Source of the DNA: Deltaproteobacteria bacterium
Lineage (GTDB): Bacteria; Myxococcota_A; Polyangia; Polyangiales; JADJMO01
Direction: 5' to 3'
Length of the DNA stretch: 64,000 nucleotides
Assembly: GCA_016182965.1 (NCBI GenBank)
Contig: JACPFM010000040.1
Coordinates: 43,833-107,832, forward strand
A program made the translations under genes and the position numbers. Position 1 is the stretch's first letter, and every line of letters starts with the position of its first letter. Below the pieces are notes generated by a model. That model saw only the letters and a list, made by a program, of their open reading frames with translations. It did no database searches and was not told the DNA's origin. Of this stretch, positions 44,897 through 55,550 are shown in pieces.

Positions 44897-46696
44897 TCAC
44901 GGGTGCGTGATCACGCGCGTGCCGGGGTGCGCGTCGTCGGCCCACACCGCGTGCCACCCGGGCGGCACCTGCGGCTCGCTCCACATGAACACGCGCTTGG
45001 CGTCGGCGGGCGAGAGGTTCACGCAGCCGTGGCTGCGCACGCGACCGAACTGGTCGTGCCAGAACGCGCCGTGGAGCGCGTACGAGCCTTGGAAGTACTG
45101 GATGTAGGGGACGTCGTCGATCGAGTACAGCTCGCCGGCCGAGTCGCCGTCCATCGTGGCGGCGACGTGCTTCTCGCGCACGCGGAAGGTGCCCTGCACG
45201 GTGGCGAAGGGCGCCTTGGGCGAGACGCCGTCCTTGCCGGCCGAGATCAGCGTCGCGTACACCGGCTTGTCGCCCTCGTACGCGACGAGCGTCTCGCTCT
45301 TGATCGCGATGTCGATCCACTTCTCGCCCGGCTTCAGGTCGCCCGGCGGCGCGGCCTTCTCGGCCTTGTTGACGTCGTTGGCGCGCACCCAGCGGCCGTC
45401 GGCGGTCGGGATGTACGTGAAGCCGCCGGACTTGATCTCCTCGTAGCCCGGCGCGTCGGAGGCGAGCAGGCGGATGGGCGTCTGCTTCTTGAAGCGATCC
45501 TTCGCGCCGAAGACCTTCTTGTCCTTCGTCTCGTAGATGCCCGCTTCCTTGATCAGCGACCAGCCGATGGGGAGCTGCCAGTCGGTGCCGAGCTCGACGC
45601 CCTTGAACTCCGGCGCCTTGATCATCGACACCGCGTCGGCGGGCGCCACGAGGCCCATCGTGGTGCGGTGCCAGGTGCGGTTGTTCCAGGTGAAGGTGCG
45701 ATCGATCGAGATGGCGAAGCCCTTGGCCATGCGACGCGCGACCAGGCCCTCTGACTCCATCGTGTCCTTGAGGCTGATCGAGCCCTTTCCGGCGTCGCTC
45801 AGCCACCACGGGGCGCCGGCGTCCTCGATCGCGGCGGTCAGCGCGGCGCCCGCGTCGCTGCCAGCGGCAGCGCCCGCAGCGCCCAGGTCCTTGGCCGCGG
45901 CGTTGCCGCCGGTCGGATCGGCGTAGGGATCGTCCTCCTCGGCCTTCTTCTTCTCGACCTTCTCGACCTTGGGGGCCGGGCGCGTCCACGGCTCGTGCTC
46001 CATCCACTGCTTGGGCGTCGGCACCTTGCGGTAGAGCGGCGCGCCGTTGCGCCAGGTGAAGCCGTACTTGTAGGGGAGCAGATCGTCGAAGCTCGGCGGC
46101 GCGGTGGCCAGGCGCACGTTGGGCGCCTCGAGGTTGAGCGAGCCGCCGCCCTTCTCGAGGCAGACGAAGCCGCGCGGCTCGACGGCGACCCAGCCCTCCT
46201 TGCAGCTCGGCGAGCGCGTGCGCTTGACGGCCTCGCCGGGCACCGCGCCCTTGAGCGGGACCTTCGCGCCGGCGCGCAGGTACCCGATGCGCGGCGAGCT
46301 GTAGTCGGGCTTCTCGAAGACGTGCGTCATGAAGTGCGCGGCGCCGAGGAGCACCACGTCTCTCGGCGCGCCGCTCCCTTTGTGATCGGCGTCGCGATCG
46401 TCGACGAACGCGTCGGCCGGGATCGCGATCAGATTGTTGCCGCCGCCGTCGCTCGGATCGATCAGCCCGAAGGTCTGCGGCTTCAGCGCGGGATCGGCCG
46501 CACCTGGCGCGACCGCGCTGCCGGCGGTGACCGGCGGCTGCGGCGGCTCGCCCGGCTTGCCGCACGCGCCGAGGGCGGCCCAGGCACCGCCCATTCCCAC
46601 GAGCAGGGCGAGGATCGGGAACAGCAGCGACGGGCGCTCCGGTGCGCGGCGCGCGTGCTGAGGGCGCTCCTCGGGCTCCTTGCGCATCTTGCCCAT
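44897..46696 (-). CDS. Membrane-anchored L,D-transpeptidase (YkuD) with SH3-like region
   Basis: This enzyme makes 3-3 cross-links in peptidoglycan or attaches proteins to it. The YkuD site is complete: YALHGAFWHDQFGRVRSHGCVNL, with catalytic Cys558. One membrane helix near the N-terminus (LLFPILALLVGMGGAWAAL) leads to ACGK, which could be a lipobox. An SH3-like segment follows (VFEKPDYSSPRIGYLRAGAKV). The 599-residue length from the ATG at 46696 is large for the family. In-frame GTG codons up to 63 bp upstream are alternative starts. Confidence 0.92.
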   Translation of the reverse strand: MGKMRKEPEERPQHARRAPERPSLLFPILALLVGMGGAWAALGACGKPGEPPQPPVTAGSAVAPGAADPALKPQTFGLIDPSDGGGNNLIAIPADAFVDDRDADHKGSGAPRDVVLLGAAHFMTHVFEKPDYSSPRIGYLRAGAKVPLKGAVPGEAVKRTRSPSCKEGWVAVEPRGFVCLEKGGGSLNLEAPNVRLATAPPSFDDLLPYKYGFTWRNGAPLYRKVPTPKQWMEHEPWTRPAPKVEKVEKKKAEEDDPYADPTGGNAAAKDLGAAGAAAGSDAGAALTAAIEDAGAPWWLSDAGKGSISLKDTMESEGLVARRMAKGFAISIDRTFTWNNRTWHRTTMGLVAPADAVSMIKAPEFKGVELGTDWQLPIGWSLIKEAGIYETKDKKVFGAKDRFKKQTPIRLLASDAPGYEEIKSGGFTYIPTADGRWVRANDVNKAEKAAPPGDLKPGEKWIDIAIKSETLVAYEGDKPVYATLISAGKDGVSPKAPFATVQGTFRVREKHVAATMDGDSAGELYSIDDVPYIQYFQGSYALHGAFWHDQFGRVRSHGCVNLSPADAKRVFMWSEPQVPPGWHAVWADDAHPGTRVITHP

Positions 46697-47051
46697 GAGG
46701 CGCTTTTCGGGTCGGGGCTTGGGGGGCACGGTGGACACGTGGGCCTTAGCGCGAACTGCGAGCGGCGGGCCAACTCCGAGGCGCGGGGGATCGGCCGCGG
46801 AGACCGGGGTTCTAGCGCGGAACGTCCGGTAAGCACGCCTCCGGCCACCCACACGCACGCCTCCGGCCACCCACACGCACGCCTCCGGCCACCCACACGC
46901 ACGCCTCCGGCCACCCACACGCACGCCTCCGGCGTGACACACACCGCAGGCGCCCGGCGTGACACGGATGCTACCGATGGGCTCGGTCGAGCCTCGTTTC
47001 GCGCGGATCGGCGATGGCACCGACGCACCCCGGGCGCTACCTTCGCCGCGG
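46697..47051. other. Divergent gap with 22-bp minisatellite
   Basis: A 355-bp gap between a minus- and a plus-strand gene. The middle holds the 22-bp tandem array; the rest shows no RNA gene. Reading frames through it give only repeated, shifting Cys/Trp/Gly words, as expected for a unit not divisible by three. Confidence 0.65.
46833..46942. repeat. 22-bp tandem repeat (minisatellite), 4 copies plus a diverged fifth
   Basis: Four identical 22-bp units beginning GCACGCCTCC start at 46833, 46855, 46877 and 46899; a fifth at 46921 diverges after 13 bases. Units abut with no spacers. A 22-bp period is close to two helical turns, so one face of the DNA would display the same sequence. Confidence 0.95.
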
Positions 47052-48951
47052 ATGGGCGAACCGCGGGAGGCGTCCGAGACCCTGCGGCGGCGGATCGCCG
47101 CCCCGGCGCCGCTGGTCTGGGCGCTCGTCGCCGACACCAACCGGTTCGATCGCGCCGCTGGCCTCGCCGCCGGCACCTACCGCTTCCAGGAGCAGCCCGA
47201 CGGCTCGCGCGAGCGCGTGGCGAGCGCGCGTCAGAGCGGCTTCACGATCGAGTGGATCGAGCCCGCCTATGACTGGCTCGAGGGGCGTTTCGTCCGGGGC
47301 GCGCGGCGCTTCACCTCCGGGCCGGCCAAGGCCGGAGGGTTCTCCGTCGAGCTGTCGCCCGATCCCGAGGCGCCCGACGCGGCGACGATCGTCGAGGCGC
47401 GCGCGTGGGTCGCGGGCGAAGGCCTCCTCGGATCGGTGGCGCGCGCCATCATGCGCCCGAAGTTCCGCGCCGCGCTCCGCGAGTACCTCGCGTCGATCGA
47501 GGACGTGCTCTCGCGCGCGCACGTCGACTATGCGTGGGGCAACGAGCCTCCGGCGTCCGCGGCCGCCGAACCGCGAGGGCGAGCTGTCGTTCCGCGCTCG
47601 GCGCTTCGCCTCGGCGCCGGTCGAGCCGGCGATCCGCGACCGGCTGCTCGAGCTGCTTCGCACGCGCCCCGACGAGGAGGTCGCCTCGATCCGACCGTTC
47701 GAGGTGGCGCGCGCGTGGGGCGAAGGTCGCCGCGAGGTCCTCCGGGCCTTCCTGCACGCGGCGCGCGCCGGGCTCGTCGAGCTGCAGTGGCAGATCAACT
47801 GCCCGACGTGCCGCGTCGGCGCGTCGACCGCCCGCACGCTCTCCGAGGTCGAGCGCCGCGCCCACTGCGAGGCGTGCGACATCGACTACGACGCCGATTT
47901 CGGCGAGCACGTCGAGGCGATGTTCCGCATCAGCCCCTCGATCCGGCAGGTCGACACGGCCGTCTACTGCGCGAGCTCGCCGTGGTTCCGGCCGCACGTC
48001 TTCGGCCAGCTCACCGTCCCCGCCGGCGAGACGGTCACCCGCGCGTGCGCGCTGCCTCCCGGGTCGCTGCTGCTGCGGACGCTCGGCCACGGCCGACGGG
48101 GAACGCTCGCGAACGAGAGGCACGCGCCGAAGACGCTGCGGGTGCGCATCGACGACCGGGCGCTCGCGGTCGAAGCGGAGGGCGAGGTCCCCCTCGGCCG
48201 CGACACCGAGATCGTCATCGAGAGCCGCGTCGGCCGGTCCGAGCTCCTCTTGATCGAGCGCACCGGGTGGAGCGCCGACATCGTGCTCGGCAGCGTCATC
48301 GCGACGTTCCCCGATTTCCTCGACCTGTTCGCGACCGAGGCGCCGGCGTCCGGCGTCGAGCTGTCGGTCTCCTCGCTCACGCTCCTCTTCTCCGATCTGA
48401 CCGGCTCCACGGCGCTGTACGAGCGCGTCGGCGACGCGCGCGCGTTCGCGATCGTCGAGCAGCACTTCCGCGACATGGAGCGCGCGATCGCCGCCCACGG
48501 CGGGGCGATCGTGAAGACCATGGGCGACGCGGTCATGGCGACGTTCGGCTCGCCCGCCGACGCGATGCGCGCCGCCTCCGACATGGTCGAGGCGTGCGAG
48601 CGCGCGCACGGCGACCTAGGGCTCGGCGTGAAGGTCGGGCTCCACGAGGGGCCGTGCCTCGCGGTGCGCGCCAACGAGAAGCTCGACTTCTTCGGCACCA
48701 CCGTGAACGTCGCCGCGCGGCTGCAAGCGCAGGCGCACGGCAGCGAGATCGTCATCGCCGAGTCGCTGCTGTCGCACCCCGAGGTCGCGGCCCAGGTCGA
48801 GGGTCGCCCGACGCGCAGCTTCGAGGCGGCGCTCAAGGGCATCCGCGAGGTCCAACGGCTCGTGGGGGTGGACGCATCGCGCCGCGGCGCGCGCGAGGCC
48901 GTCGGGCGCGCCTCGGGGACGCGAGGTCCGGCAGAGAGCGAGGTCGCATGA
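47052..48951 (+). pseudogene. Adenylate/guanylate cyclase with SRPBCC and DUF5939-like domains, split by a frameshift
   Basis: Two pieces of one family lie in different frames. From ATG 47052 the first frame encodes an SRPBCC-like domain (AAPAPLVWALVADTNRFDRAAG ...) up to VDYAWGNEPPASAA near 47565. From about 47570 the next frame encodes the rest: FARRF-type linker, a DUF5939-like zinc segment (CPTCRVG, CEACDIDYD) and a class III cyclase domain (LLFSDLTGSTALYERVGD, KTMGDAVMATF) ending at 48951. A one-base shift near 47550-47585 joins them. Either the gene is broken or the read has an indel. If intact, it would make cAMP or cGMP in the cytoplasm. Confidence 0.8.
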
Positions 48952-49334
48952 TCCGGCTGCTGCACGAGGACGCGTGGTTCCGCGTCGAGCACAACCCGTC
49001 CGACGCGGTGTTCCGGGCCGCGCGTTCGGGCGCGCCGTTCCCGGATCCGCAGACGGCCGACCGGGCGTTCTCCGCCCTCGACGCCGCGCTGACGACCGTG
49101 CCCCGCGGCGCGCGGCTGCTGCTCGACCTCCGCGACTGGGCCCCGCGCGACGACGAAGAGCTCGAGGCCATGGTCGAGCGCGTGCGCGATCGGGTGTTCG
49201 CACGGTTCGAACGGGTGGCGGTGCTGGTGCGCGCCGCCGTCGGCAAACGGCACGTCCAGCGAAGGATCGAGGGCCAGCCCGCGGCGGCGATCTTCGACGA
49301 CGAAGACCGCGCGATGGACCACCTGCTCGCCTGA
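48948..49334 (+). CDS. Small conserved-looking protein, STAS/SpoIIAA-like pattern
   Basis: The ATG overlaps the cyclase stop (ATGA at 48948-48951), so the two were translated together. The 128-residue product alternates beta and alpha segments (RLLLDLRDWAPRDDEELEAMVERVRDRV, RVAVLVRAAVGKRHVQR) in a way that recalls SpoIIAA/STAS-like folds. No catalytic motif is seen. A partner of the cyclase is an inference from coupling. Confidence 0.7.
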   Translation: MIRLLHEDAWFRVEHNPSDAVFRAARSGAPFPDPQTADRAFSALDAALTTVPRGARLLLDLRDWAPRDDEELEAMVERVRDRVFARFERVAVLVRAAVGKRHVQRRIEGQPAAAIFDDEDRAMDHLLA

Positions 49335-49394
49335 GGGCGAGACCACCTCGTCAGACGACTTGCCGCCCGGGGCGCGCAAAGCGAACGGGCGCGC

Positions 49395-52346
49395 ATGGCG
49401 ACGGAGGGTGAGCCCGTGGGCGGGGCAGGGCAGAAGAGCGAGTGGAAGCGGGCGGCGCGCAACACGGCGCTCGTGCTGCTGCCGTTGCTCCTCGCGTGGC
49501 TGTGGGTCTTCCTCACGTCGCGGGGGCCGGTGCGCTTCGAGGGCGGGCTCGAGCTCGTCGAGGCGGCCATCCCGGAGGAGGCGCCGATCGGCGGGACCCT
49601 GCCCATCGACCTGCGCTACCGCGCGACCCAGCCGCTGCTGCCCGAGCAGTCGATCTTCCTCCACCTCGAGGCGGTCGGAGAGCACGCCGATCGCAACTGC
49701 CGCATGGTCGCCGACCGCGCGGCGCCCTCGGGGCTGAGCACTGGCTTCGCGGCCGGCGCGGTCGTCACCCACCACGTCGACGTCGCGGTGCCCGCCAGCT
49801 GTCGCGACTCGGAGTTCCGCGTGCTCACCGGCGTGTGGAACACGCGCGACGGCGAGCGCCTGAAGATCGTCGATCCGCGGTCGCTCGACGAGCGGCTGCA
49901 CGTCGCCGACGTCGAGATCGCGGCCGACGCGACGCCGAGCGCCGAGAAGCGCGCGCTCTCCGGCGCCGCGATCAAGCGCAACGCGCGCCTCGCGCTGGCG
50001 ACACCGTTCGCGAGGTGGGGCCTCGCCGCGGTGGTCGGCGCGGCGCTCGCGGCGCTGCTCGCGCGCCGCGTCTCCGAGAAGCCGGACGAGCACTTCGCCG
50101 ATCTGCCCGCGCCGCTGCGCTGGGTCGCGCTGCTGCTCCCGACGATCCTGCTCGTCCTCGGCATCCTCGTGGTGCTCGAGTTCGTGAAGGACGACGCGTA
50201 CATCTCGTTCCGCTACGCGCACAACCTGGTCAAGGGCAAGGGGCTGGTCTTCAACCCCGGCGATCGGCTCGAGGGGTACACGAACTTCCTGTGGACCTTG
50301 TTGATGGTCCCCTTCGAGGCGCTCGGATGGGACCTCTTCCAGGTCTGCGAGTTCCTCGGCACCGGCTTCTCGATCGCGGTGATCGCGACGATGCTCACCG
50401 TCGCCGCCCGCTGGGATCACGCCCGCAAGGACCTCTCCTTCGCGTGGGGCGCGACGTGGCTCGCCACCTCGTCGAGCTGGGTCCTCTGGGCCAAGAGCGG
50501 CCTCGAGCAGTCGCTGGCGGCGCTGCTCCCGCTGGTGAGCGCGGCGCTGCTGTGGAAGATCGCCGAGGACTGGTCCCAGTCCGAGGGGCGCGCCGACCCG
50601 AACGAGCGCGACGCGATCGCCAGGCGCGCGCTCCTGTCCGGAGTGGTGATGGGCCTCGGGTGCATGACGCGCCCCGAGATCCACTTGATCGCGGTGATCG
50701 TCGGCACGCCGCTCCTGGTCGACGCCGTTCGACGTCGCGCGATCCCGCGGCACGCGCTCGCCTGGGCCGGCGGCGTGCTGCTGCTCACCGTGCCCTTCCA
50801 CCTGTTCCGCTACGGCTACTACCACTCGTGGCTGCCCAACACCTTCTACGTGAAGACGGGCAAGGGCTCGATGATCTGGCGCGCGGGGCTCGATCAGCTC
50901 CGCGACATGTTCGCGTTCAACAACCTCGGGTGGGTGCTGCCGTTCGTTCCGTTCGCGTTCGTCACGCGCAAGCGGCTGGTGCCGAAGCTGGTCGCGCTCG
51001 CCATCAGCGTCGCCTTCATGGGCTACCTCGTGAAGGTCGGCGTCGACGAGATGCAGTGGTTCCGCCTCTACCTGCCGGCGCTGCCGTTCCTGCTCCTCCT
51101 CGCCGGGCTCGGGATGCGCAACCTGCTCGACGCGGCGGTGAGCCTGCTCGCGAAGAAGGACGACAAGAGCGCGATGTGGATCGCCGCGGCGCTCGGCTGG
51201 TCGGTCGTCCTCTACGCCGGGTCACGCAACTTCCAGTTCACGCACCGCGAGCTGCACGGCTTCGACGGGCACGGCGATCTCTCGGGCATGTACCACCCCG
51301 ATCTCGGCAAGTTCATCACGCGGCACGAGCGCCCGGGCGGCCTCGTCGCCTTCCAGGACATGGGGTCGACGCCCTACCACGCGCCGGACATCAACTTCCT
51401 CGACTTCATCGGGCTGACCGAGGGCACGGTGGCGCGCGCGCGCCACGCGCACGGCCTGCACGCGTTCGTCTCGACCGAGGGCGCGGCGAAGCGGCAGTAC
51501 GACGCCGAGATGCGCGACTACTTCTGGAAGCGCAACCCCGAGTGGGCGATCCTCACGGTGTACACGCCCCGCGAGCTCGAGGGCGTCATCGCCGCGCGCT
51601 TCGACGCCGATCCGACGCCGGCGGCGATCGGCACCGCGTTCCACAACAACAGCTACCAGTTCGGGATCTGGGGCGATCAGCGGTTCCAGGAGCGCTACGT
51701 GCACGTGCGCACGTGGCAACGCTCGCGCGGGTACTACCTCGCGCTGTTTCGTCGCAAGGACCTCTGGGAGCAGCTCCCGCGCGAGGTCGTGCTCGACGCG
51801 CCGCCTTCGGATCTGAGCGGTCCCAAGGCGACGTTCACCTCGCCGGCCGGCGCGATCGAGCTGCTCGGCGCGAAGCTCGAAGGCACGGTGAAGGGCTCCG
51901 AGGGGCTCCCCGCGACCCTCGAGCGCCACGAGATGTTCATCGACACGTGGTGGAAGGTTCCCGGCGCGCTGCCCAAGGACGTCACCTTCTTCGTGCACGT
52001 CACGCGGCAGAACTTCCAGGCGCCGCTCGATCACGTTCCGGGCGACTCGATGTACCCGGCCGACCGTTGGCGCCCCGGCGACATCGTCGAGGACCGCGTG
52101 CTGTTCCAGCTGCCGCTCAACATGCGGCCCGGCAAGTACGACGTGTACTTCGGCATCTACCGTCGATCGACCGGCGAGCGCTACCCGATCCAGGGCGGCC
52201 CCGCCGACGGTCGGCTGCTCATCGGCAGCTTCGAGGTCAAGCGGCTCTACCCGGTGATCCACCAGCTCATCCCGCCGACGAACGTCGACGTGATGCGCAA
52301 GTACCCCGACCGCATCGTCGACCACCATCGCGCCGAGGGCCAGTAG
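49395..52346 (+). CDS. GT-C-type membrane glycosyltransferase (AftB-like)
   Basis: A 983-residue membrane enzyme expected to use a lipid-linked sugar donor outside the membrane. The signature lies in the first large loop: [19 protein letters not shown] with Asp266-Asp267, then [15 protein letters not shown]. This wording is typical of mycobacterial AftB-like arabinofuranosyltransferases and their many bacterial relatives. About 12 helices follow, then a long soluble C-terminal domain. An extra N-terminal beta-rich region (residues about 50-190) precedes the first core helix. Acceptor unknown. Confidence 0.83.
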   Translation: MATEGEPVGGAGQKSEWKRAARNTALVLLPLLLAWLWVFLTSRGPVRFEGGLELVEAAIPEEAPIGGTLPIDLRYRATQPLLPEQSIFLHLEAVGEHADRNCRMVADRAAPSGLSTGFAAGAVVTHHVDVAVPASCRDSEFRVLTGVWNTRDGERLKIVDPRSLDERLHVADVEIAADATPSAEKRALSGAAIKRNARLALATPFARWGLAAVVGAALAALLARRVSEKPDEHFADLPAPLRWVALLLPTILLVLGILVVLEFVKDDAYISFRYAHNLVKGKGLVFNPGDRLEGYTNFLWTLLMVPFEALGWDLFQVCEFLGTGFSIAVIATMLTVAARWDHARKDLSFAWGATWLATSSSWVLWAKSGLEQSLAALLPLVSAALLWKIAEDWSQSEGRADPNERDAIARRALLSGVVMGLGCMTRPEIHLIAVIVGTPLLVDAVRRRAIPRHALAWAGGVLLLTVPFHLFRYGYYHSWLPNTFYVKTGKGSMIWRAGLDQLRDMFAFNNLGWVLPFVPFAFVTRKRLVPKLVALAISVAFMGYLVKVGVDEMQWFRLYLPALPFLLLLAGLGMRNLLDAAVSLLAKKDDKSAMWIAAALGWSVVLYAGSRNFQFTHRELHGFDGHGDLSGMYHPDLGKFITRHERPGGLVAFQDMGSTPYHAPDINFLDFIGLTEGTVARARHAHGLHAFVSTEGAAKRQYDAEMRDYFWKRNPEWAILTVYTPRELEGVIAARFDADPTPAAIGTAFHNNSYQFGIWGDQRFQERYVHVRTWQRSRGYYLALFRRKDLWEQLPREVVLDAPPSDLSGPKATFTSPAGAIELLGAKLEGTVKGSEGLPATLERHEMFIDTWWKVPGALPKDVTFFVHVTRQNFQAPLDHVPGDSMYPADRWRPGDIVEDRVLFQLPLNMRPGKYDVYFGIYRRSTGERYPIQGGPADGRLLIGSFEVKRLYPVIHQLIPPTNVDVMRKYPDRIVDHHRAEGQ

Positions 52347-52359
52347 CGGAGACAGCGGC

Positions 52360-53409
52360 TCACGCCTCCTCGTCGGGCGCGCCGCCGGCCCTGGCGAGAT
52401 CCTCCTGCTTCACCTTGCTGATGTCGAAGCGCGCGGCGCGATCGCGCATCTGCTCGAGGACCTGCTCGGCGGGCGGCAGGTCGCCCTTGATCCAGCGCAG
52501 CGGGTTGATGCGCGCGACGACGAACGACCGGAGGTAGGGGCTCGTCAGCCCGCGCTCCTTCAGCTTGGCGACCGCCGCGGCGACCTTCGCCTCGAGATCG
52601 AGCGTGAGCTTGGCGCGGCGCTCGTGGACGGCGATCGCCTCGCGGATCGGCCCCGACGAGAACTGCTCCACGCGACGCAGGATCGGGTGGTAGGCGCCGC
52701 CCGCGAAGCGCGGCTCCCGCTCGTAGCAGACACCGAGCGTCACCAGCGCCGGGTCCTCGAGGTAAAACGAGAACCCCTCCTCGGGGCGCGACGCGTCCTC
52801 GTCGAGCAGGCCGCGGTAGATGCGAATGACCTCGAGCGAGCGCTCCTTCAGGTTGTGCGCCTTCTCGGTGTTCAGCGCGAGGATCTGCCAGGCGATCTCG
52901 CGATCGGGGATCACGAGCGCGGTGATCGCCTTGGCGCCGAGCCGCTGCATGGCCGCGAGGCGGTGGCGGCCGTTGGGCGTCCAGAAGCCGCCCTCGGGCG
53001 CGGTGATCGCGATGAGCGGATCGAGGAAGCGCCCCGTCTTCTGGATGACCTCGGCGAGCCGCTTGTGATGGGTCTCCGACAGATCGCGCTGGAAGGGCGT
53101 CGGCGCGACCTTGTCGATCGGCAGCACCGCGACGACCGTCGGGTGACCGCCGAGCGGCTCGATGTACGAGCCGACCACGACGCCGCCCTCGATCTGGATA
53201 CGCTCGACGAGCTCGGTCACGTCCTCGCGCGCCTCGCCCTGCGCAGGCAGCTCGGCGCGCGCGTCGCGCGTCGCGGGCGCGACGCAGGCCTGCGGATCGA
53301 GGCCGGTCGTCCCCGCCTCGACCTTGCGCGGCGTCTTGCGACGGGCAGGGGCGCGCGCCGTCGTGGCCTTCGTCGTGGCCTCGAGCTTCGCCTTCTTCTT
53401 CGCGGCCAT
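52360..53409 (-). CDS. ParB N-terminal-domain protein, not a partition ParB
   Basis: A 349-residue protein with a Lys/Ala/Thr-rich N-terminus (MAAKKKAKLEATTKAT) and a ParB/Srx-like domain (residues about 105-190): VLPIDKVAPTPFQRDLSE and PNGRHRLAAMQRLGAKAITALVI. That region gives a CTPase-type or nuclease-type fold in relatives. The centromere-binding helix-turn-helix of true ParB is not seen. Not near an origin or parA. Convergent with the glycosyltransferase gene, 13 bp apart. Confidence 0.78.
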   Translation of the reverse strand: MAAKKKAKLEATTKATTARAPARRKTPRKVEAGTTGLDPQACVAPATRDARAELPAQGEAREDVTELVERIQIEGGVVVGSYIEPLGGHPTVVAVLPIDKVAPTPFQRDLSETHHKRLAEVIQKTGRFLDPLIAITAPEGGFWTPNGRHRLAAMQRLGAKAITALVIPDREIAWQILALNTEKAHNLKERSLEVIRIYRGLLDEDASRPEEGFSFYLEDPALVTLGVCYEREPRFAGGAYHPILRRVEQFSSGPIREAIAVHERRAKLTLDLEAKVAAAVAKLKERGLTSPYLRSFVVARINPLRWIKGDLPPAEQVLEQMRDRAARFDISKVKQEDLARAGGAPDEEA

Positions 53410-53482
53410 GGAGGAGGAGGATGCCAGATTCCGATCGGAGTCTCGCGTAACCGCACGCCCGCGCAGCGCATCTGCCGGCCGC

Positions 53483-53941
<459 letters not shown>

Positions 53942-54011
53942 GCCCGCCCGGGCCCGAAGCCGCGGTGAGCCCGCTCGCCGTGGCCATTCGATCGGCGTAG
54001 CCTGGGGGTCG

Positions 54012-54593
54012 ATGCCTGCGTGGTACCGCATCGAGGACGACGGACGTACCGGCAGGTGGTTTCTCGGCGATCCGCACGACGCACGCGGCCACTCGCTCGA
54101 GCCATGCGTGTTCACGGCCGGGGCGCCCGTGCAGGTCGCCGAGCCGGTGACGCTCGCGATCAAGCAGAAGGGCTTCCCCGTCGACGTGTCGCTCGCCGCG
54201 TTCGACACCCCGGTCGTCACCCGCCGCGTGGGCGCGCTGCTCGAGACGCTCGCGCCCGATGACGTGCAGCGCGTGCGCGCGCGCATCGACGGGCTGCACG
54301 TCGAGGTCGACATCCTCGTCGTGCGTCACATCGAGCCCTGCCTCGACCAGCGCCGCTCCAGGGTCGAGCCCGACTGCGTCGACCTGCTGACCATCGCGCC
54401 CGAGCGCACGAGCGGTCGCGCGATCTTCCGCGTCGAGGGCTGCGAGACGGCGATCGTCGTCGTCGACCGCGTGGTCCAGGCGCTGGCCGCCGCGCAGGTC
54501 GTCGGGATGCACTTCGAGCGGGTGTTCCCGCCGCCCGATCTGCCGCCGGACCTGCCCGATCGGCTGCGGCCGCCGGGGCGTCGCTGGTCGTAG
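54012..54593 (+). CDS. imm11 (DUF1629)-like protein
   Basis: A 193-residue protein with features of the Imm11/DUF1629 family: KGFPVDVSLAAFDTPVVTRRVGALLETLAPDDVQRV, and a late IFRVEGCETAIVVVDRVVQALAAAQVVGMHFERV. Family members are annotated as immunity proteins but are often found alone in myxobacteria. No toxin gene adjoins it here, so the role is open. A small GC-rich palindrome in the 70-bp upstream gap is unremarkable. Confidence 0.7.
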   Translation: MPAWYRIEDDGRTGRWFLGDPHDARGHSLEPCVFTAGAPVQVAEPVTLAIKQKGFPVDVSLAAFDTPVVTRRVGALLETLAPDDVQRVRARIDGLHVEVDILVVRHIEPCLDQRRSRVEPDCVDLLTIAPERTSGRAIFRVEGCETAIVVVDRVVQALAAAQVVGMHFERVFPPPDLPPDLPDRLRPPGRRWS

Positions 54594-54596
54594 CCG

Positions 54597-55397
54597 TCAG
54601 CCGAGCAGCACGAGCCCGTAGTCGCCGACGACGCGGAACCCGAGCGCCTCGTACGCGCGCTGGGCGGCGACGTTGTCGTGGCCGGTGAAGAGGACGGCGC
54701 GCGTCACGCCCTCGGCGCGCGCGTCGAGCAGCTGCCCGGCGACGGCGGCCCGCGCCAGCCCGCGACGGCGCAGCGACGGCGTGGTGTAGACGCCGCCGAG
54801 CTGCACCGTGTCGGGCAGGTGCGCGTTGTAGCCGGTGAAGGCGAGGATGACCTCGGACTCGACCAGCACCCAGCCGATGCGCGCTCCGACGAGCCGCTCC
54901 ATGTCCCGGCGCGACGTCGCGAGGAGCGCCTCGCCCGGCTTCGCGCCGAGCGTCTCGACCGAGTAGTCGTGGCGGATGCGCGCGAGGACGTCGAGATCGT
55001 CGAGCGTCGCGCGACGACAGATCACGCGGGCCGACGCCAGCGCCTCGGGAACGCGGAGCTGCTCGAGATCGAGCGCGTACAGGATCTCCGGATCGGCCTT
55101 CGCGGCGCGCGCGAGATCGACCTCGAACACCGAGGCCGCCGCGACGACCTGCGACCACGGACCGAGCAGCCCCCGCACCGGCCGCCCCGACCGCGCGGCT
55201 GCCTCGCGGCACACGTCCCCCGCGTCTTGCGCCTGCTCCGGCGCTTGCGACGGTGTCTGCAGGATCATGTTCCCGTTCCACGCGTGCGCCGCGACCGCGG
55301 TGACCGCGCCGTCGCGGAAGCACCCGACGTACGTCGCCTGGTACGGCTGGCCATGATCGACGAGCCCGGCGTTCCGCGCGTTGGAGCGCAAGATCAT
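54597..55397 (-). CDS. GNAT-family acetyltransferase
   Basis: A 266-residue protein. The C-terminal half is a GNAT domain: LGGVYTTPSLRRRGLARAAVAGQLLDARAEG with the acetyl-CoA loop, then NVAAQRAYEALGFRVVGDYGLVLL. The N-terminal half (MILRSNARNAGL ... VAAHAWNGNMILQ) is a companion domain of the same family. In-frame codons continue upstream of the ATG into the duplicated element at 55410, which may have altered the native start. Substrate unknown. Confidence 0.88.
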   Translation of the reverse strand: MILRSNARNAGLVDHGQPYQATYVGCFRDGAVTAVAAHAWNGNMILQTPSQAPEQAQDAGDVCREAAARSGRPVRGLLGPWSQVVAAASVFEVDLARAAKADPEILYALDLEQLRVPEALASARVICRRATLDDLDVLARIRHDYSVETLGAKPGEALLATSRRDMERLVGARIGWVLVESEVILAFTGYNAHLPDTVQLGGVYTTPSLRRRGLARAAVAGQLLDARAEGVTRAVLFTGHDNVAAQRAYEALGFRVVGDYGLVLLG

Positions 55398-55409
55398 CGA
55401 CGTGTCGGC

Positions 55410-55470
55410 TTCTGTACGAGTCCGCAGAGCCGGACGCGAAGCGTCCGAGCGGAGCGGACGGCGTACAGAA
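55410..55470. repeat. 61-bp palindromic element, copy 1
   Basis: Ends TTCTGTAC (55410-55417) and GTACAGAA (55463-55470) are perfect 8-bp inverted repeats. A nested hairpin GGACGC-GAA-GCGTCC lies inside. The shape suggests a small mobile repeat or a structured RNA. Confidence 0.85.
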
Positions 55471-55495
55471 ATGGCAGAAGCCTCGACAAAGGAAC

Positions 55496-55516
55496 AAGGG
55501 CCCCGAAGGGGCCCTT
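55496..55516. terminator. GGGCCCC hairpin, copy 1
   Basis: AAGGGCCCC (55496-55504) pairs perfectly with GGGGCCCTT (55508-55516) across GAA. It is the counterpart of the tRNA terminator in the first unit of the duplication and now stands behind a tRNA remnant. The upstream A-run that would give a T-tail on the minus strand is shorter. Confidence 0.55.
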
Positions 55517-55519
55517 CCG

Positions 55520-55546
55520 TTCAATAGTCGGGGCGAGAGGATTCGA
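55520..55546 (-). other. Truncated 3' end of tRNA-Pro (duplication remnant)
   Basis: 27 bp identical to 55660-55686, covering the tRNA 3' flank, the acceptor 3' strand and part of the T-arm. The rest of the tRNA is absent, so it cannot be functional. A direct repeat of a tRNA 3' end is also what an integrated element leaves behind. Confidence 0.85.
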
Positions 55547-55550
55547 CCTT

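Noticed and set aside
46959-47051. An N-terminal extension of the cyclase to 46959
   Set aside because: It would begin beside the 22-bp minisatellite and has no domain; ATG 47052 fits the start of the SRPBCC-like domain.
47964-50825. A minus-strand open frame of over 900 codons
   Set aside because: Low-complexity charged translation opposite the cyclase and glycosyltransferase genes; no motif.
55520-55550. A second tRNA-Pro
   Set aside because: Only the 3' acceptor strand and part of the T-arm are present; the D-arm and anticodon arm are missing.
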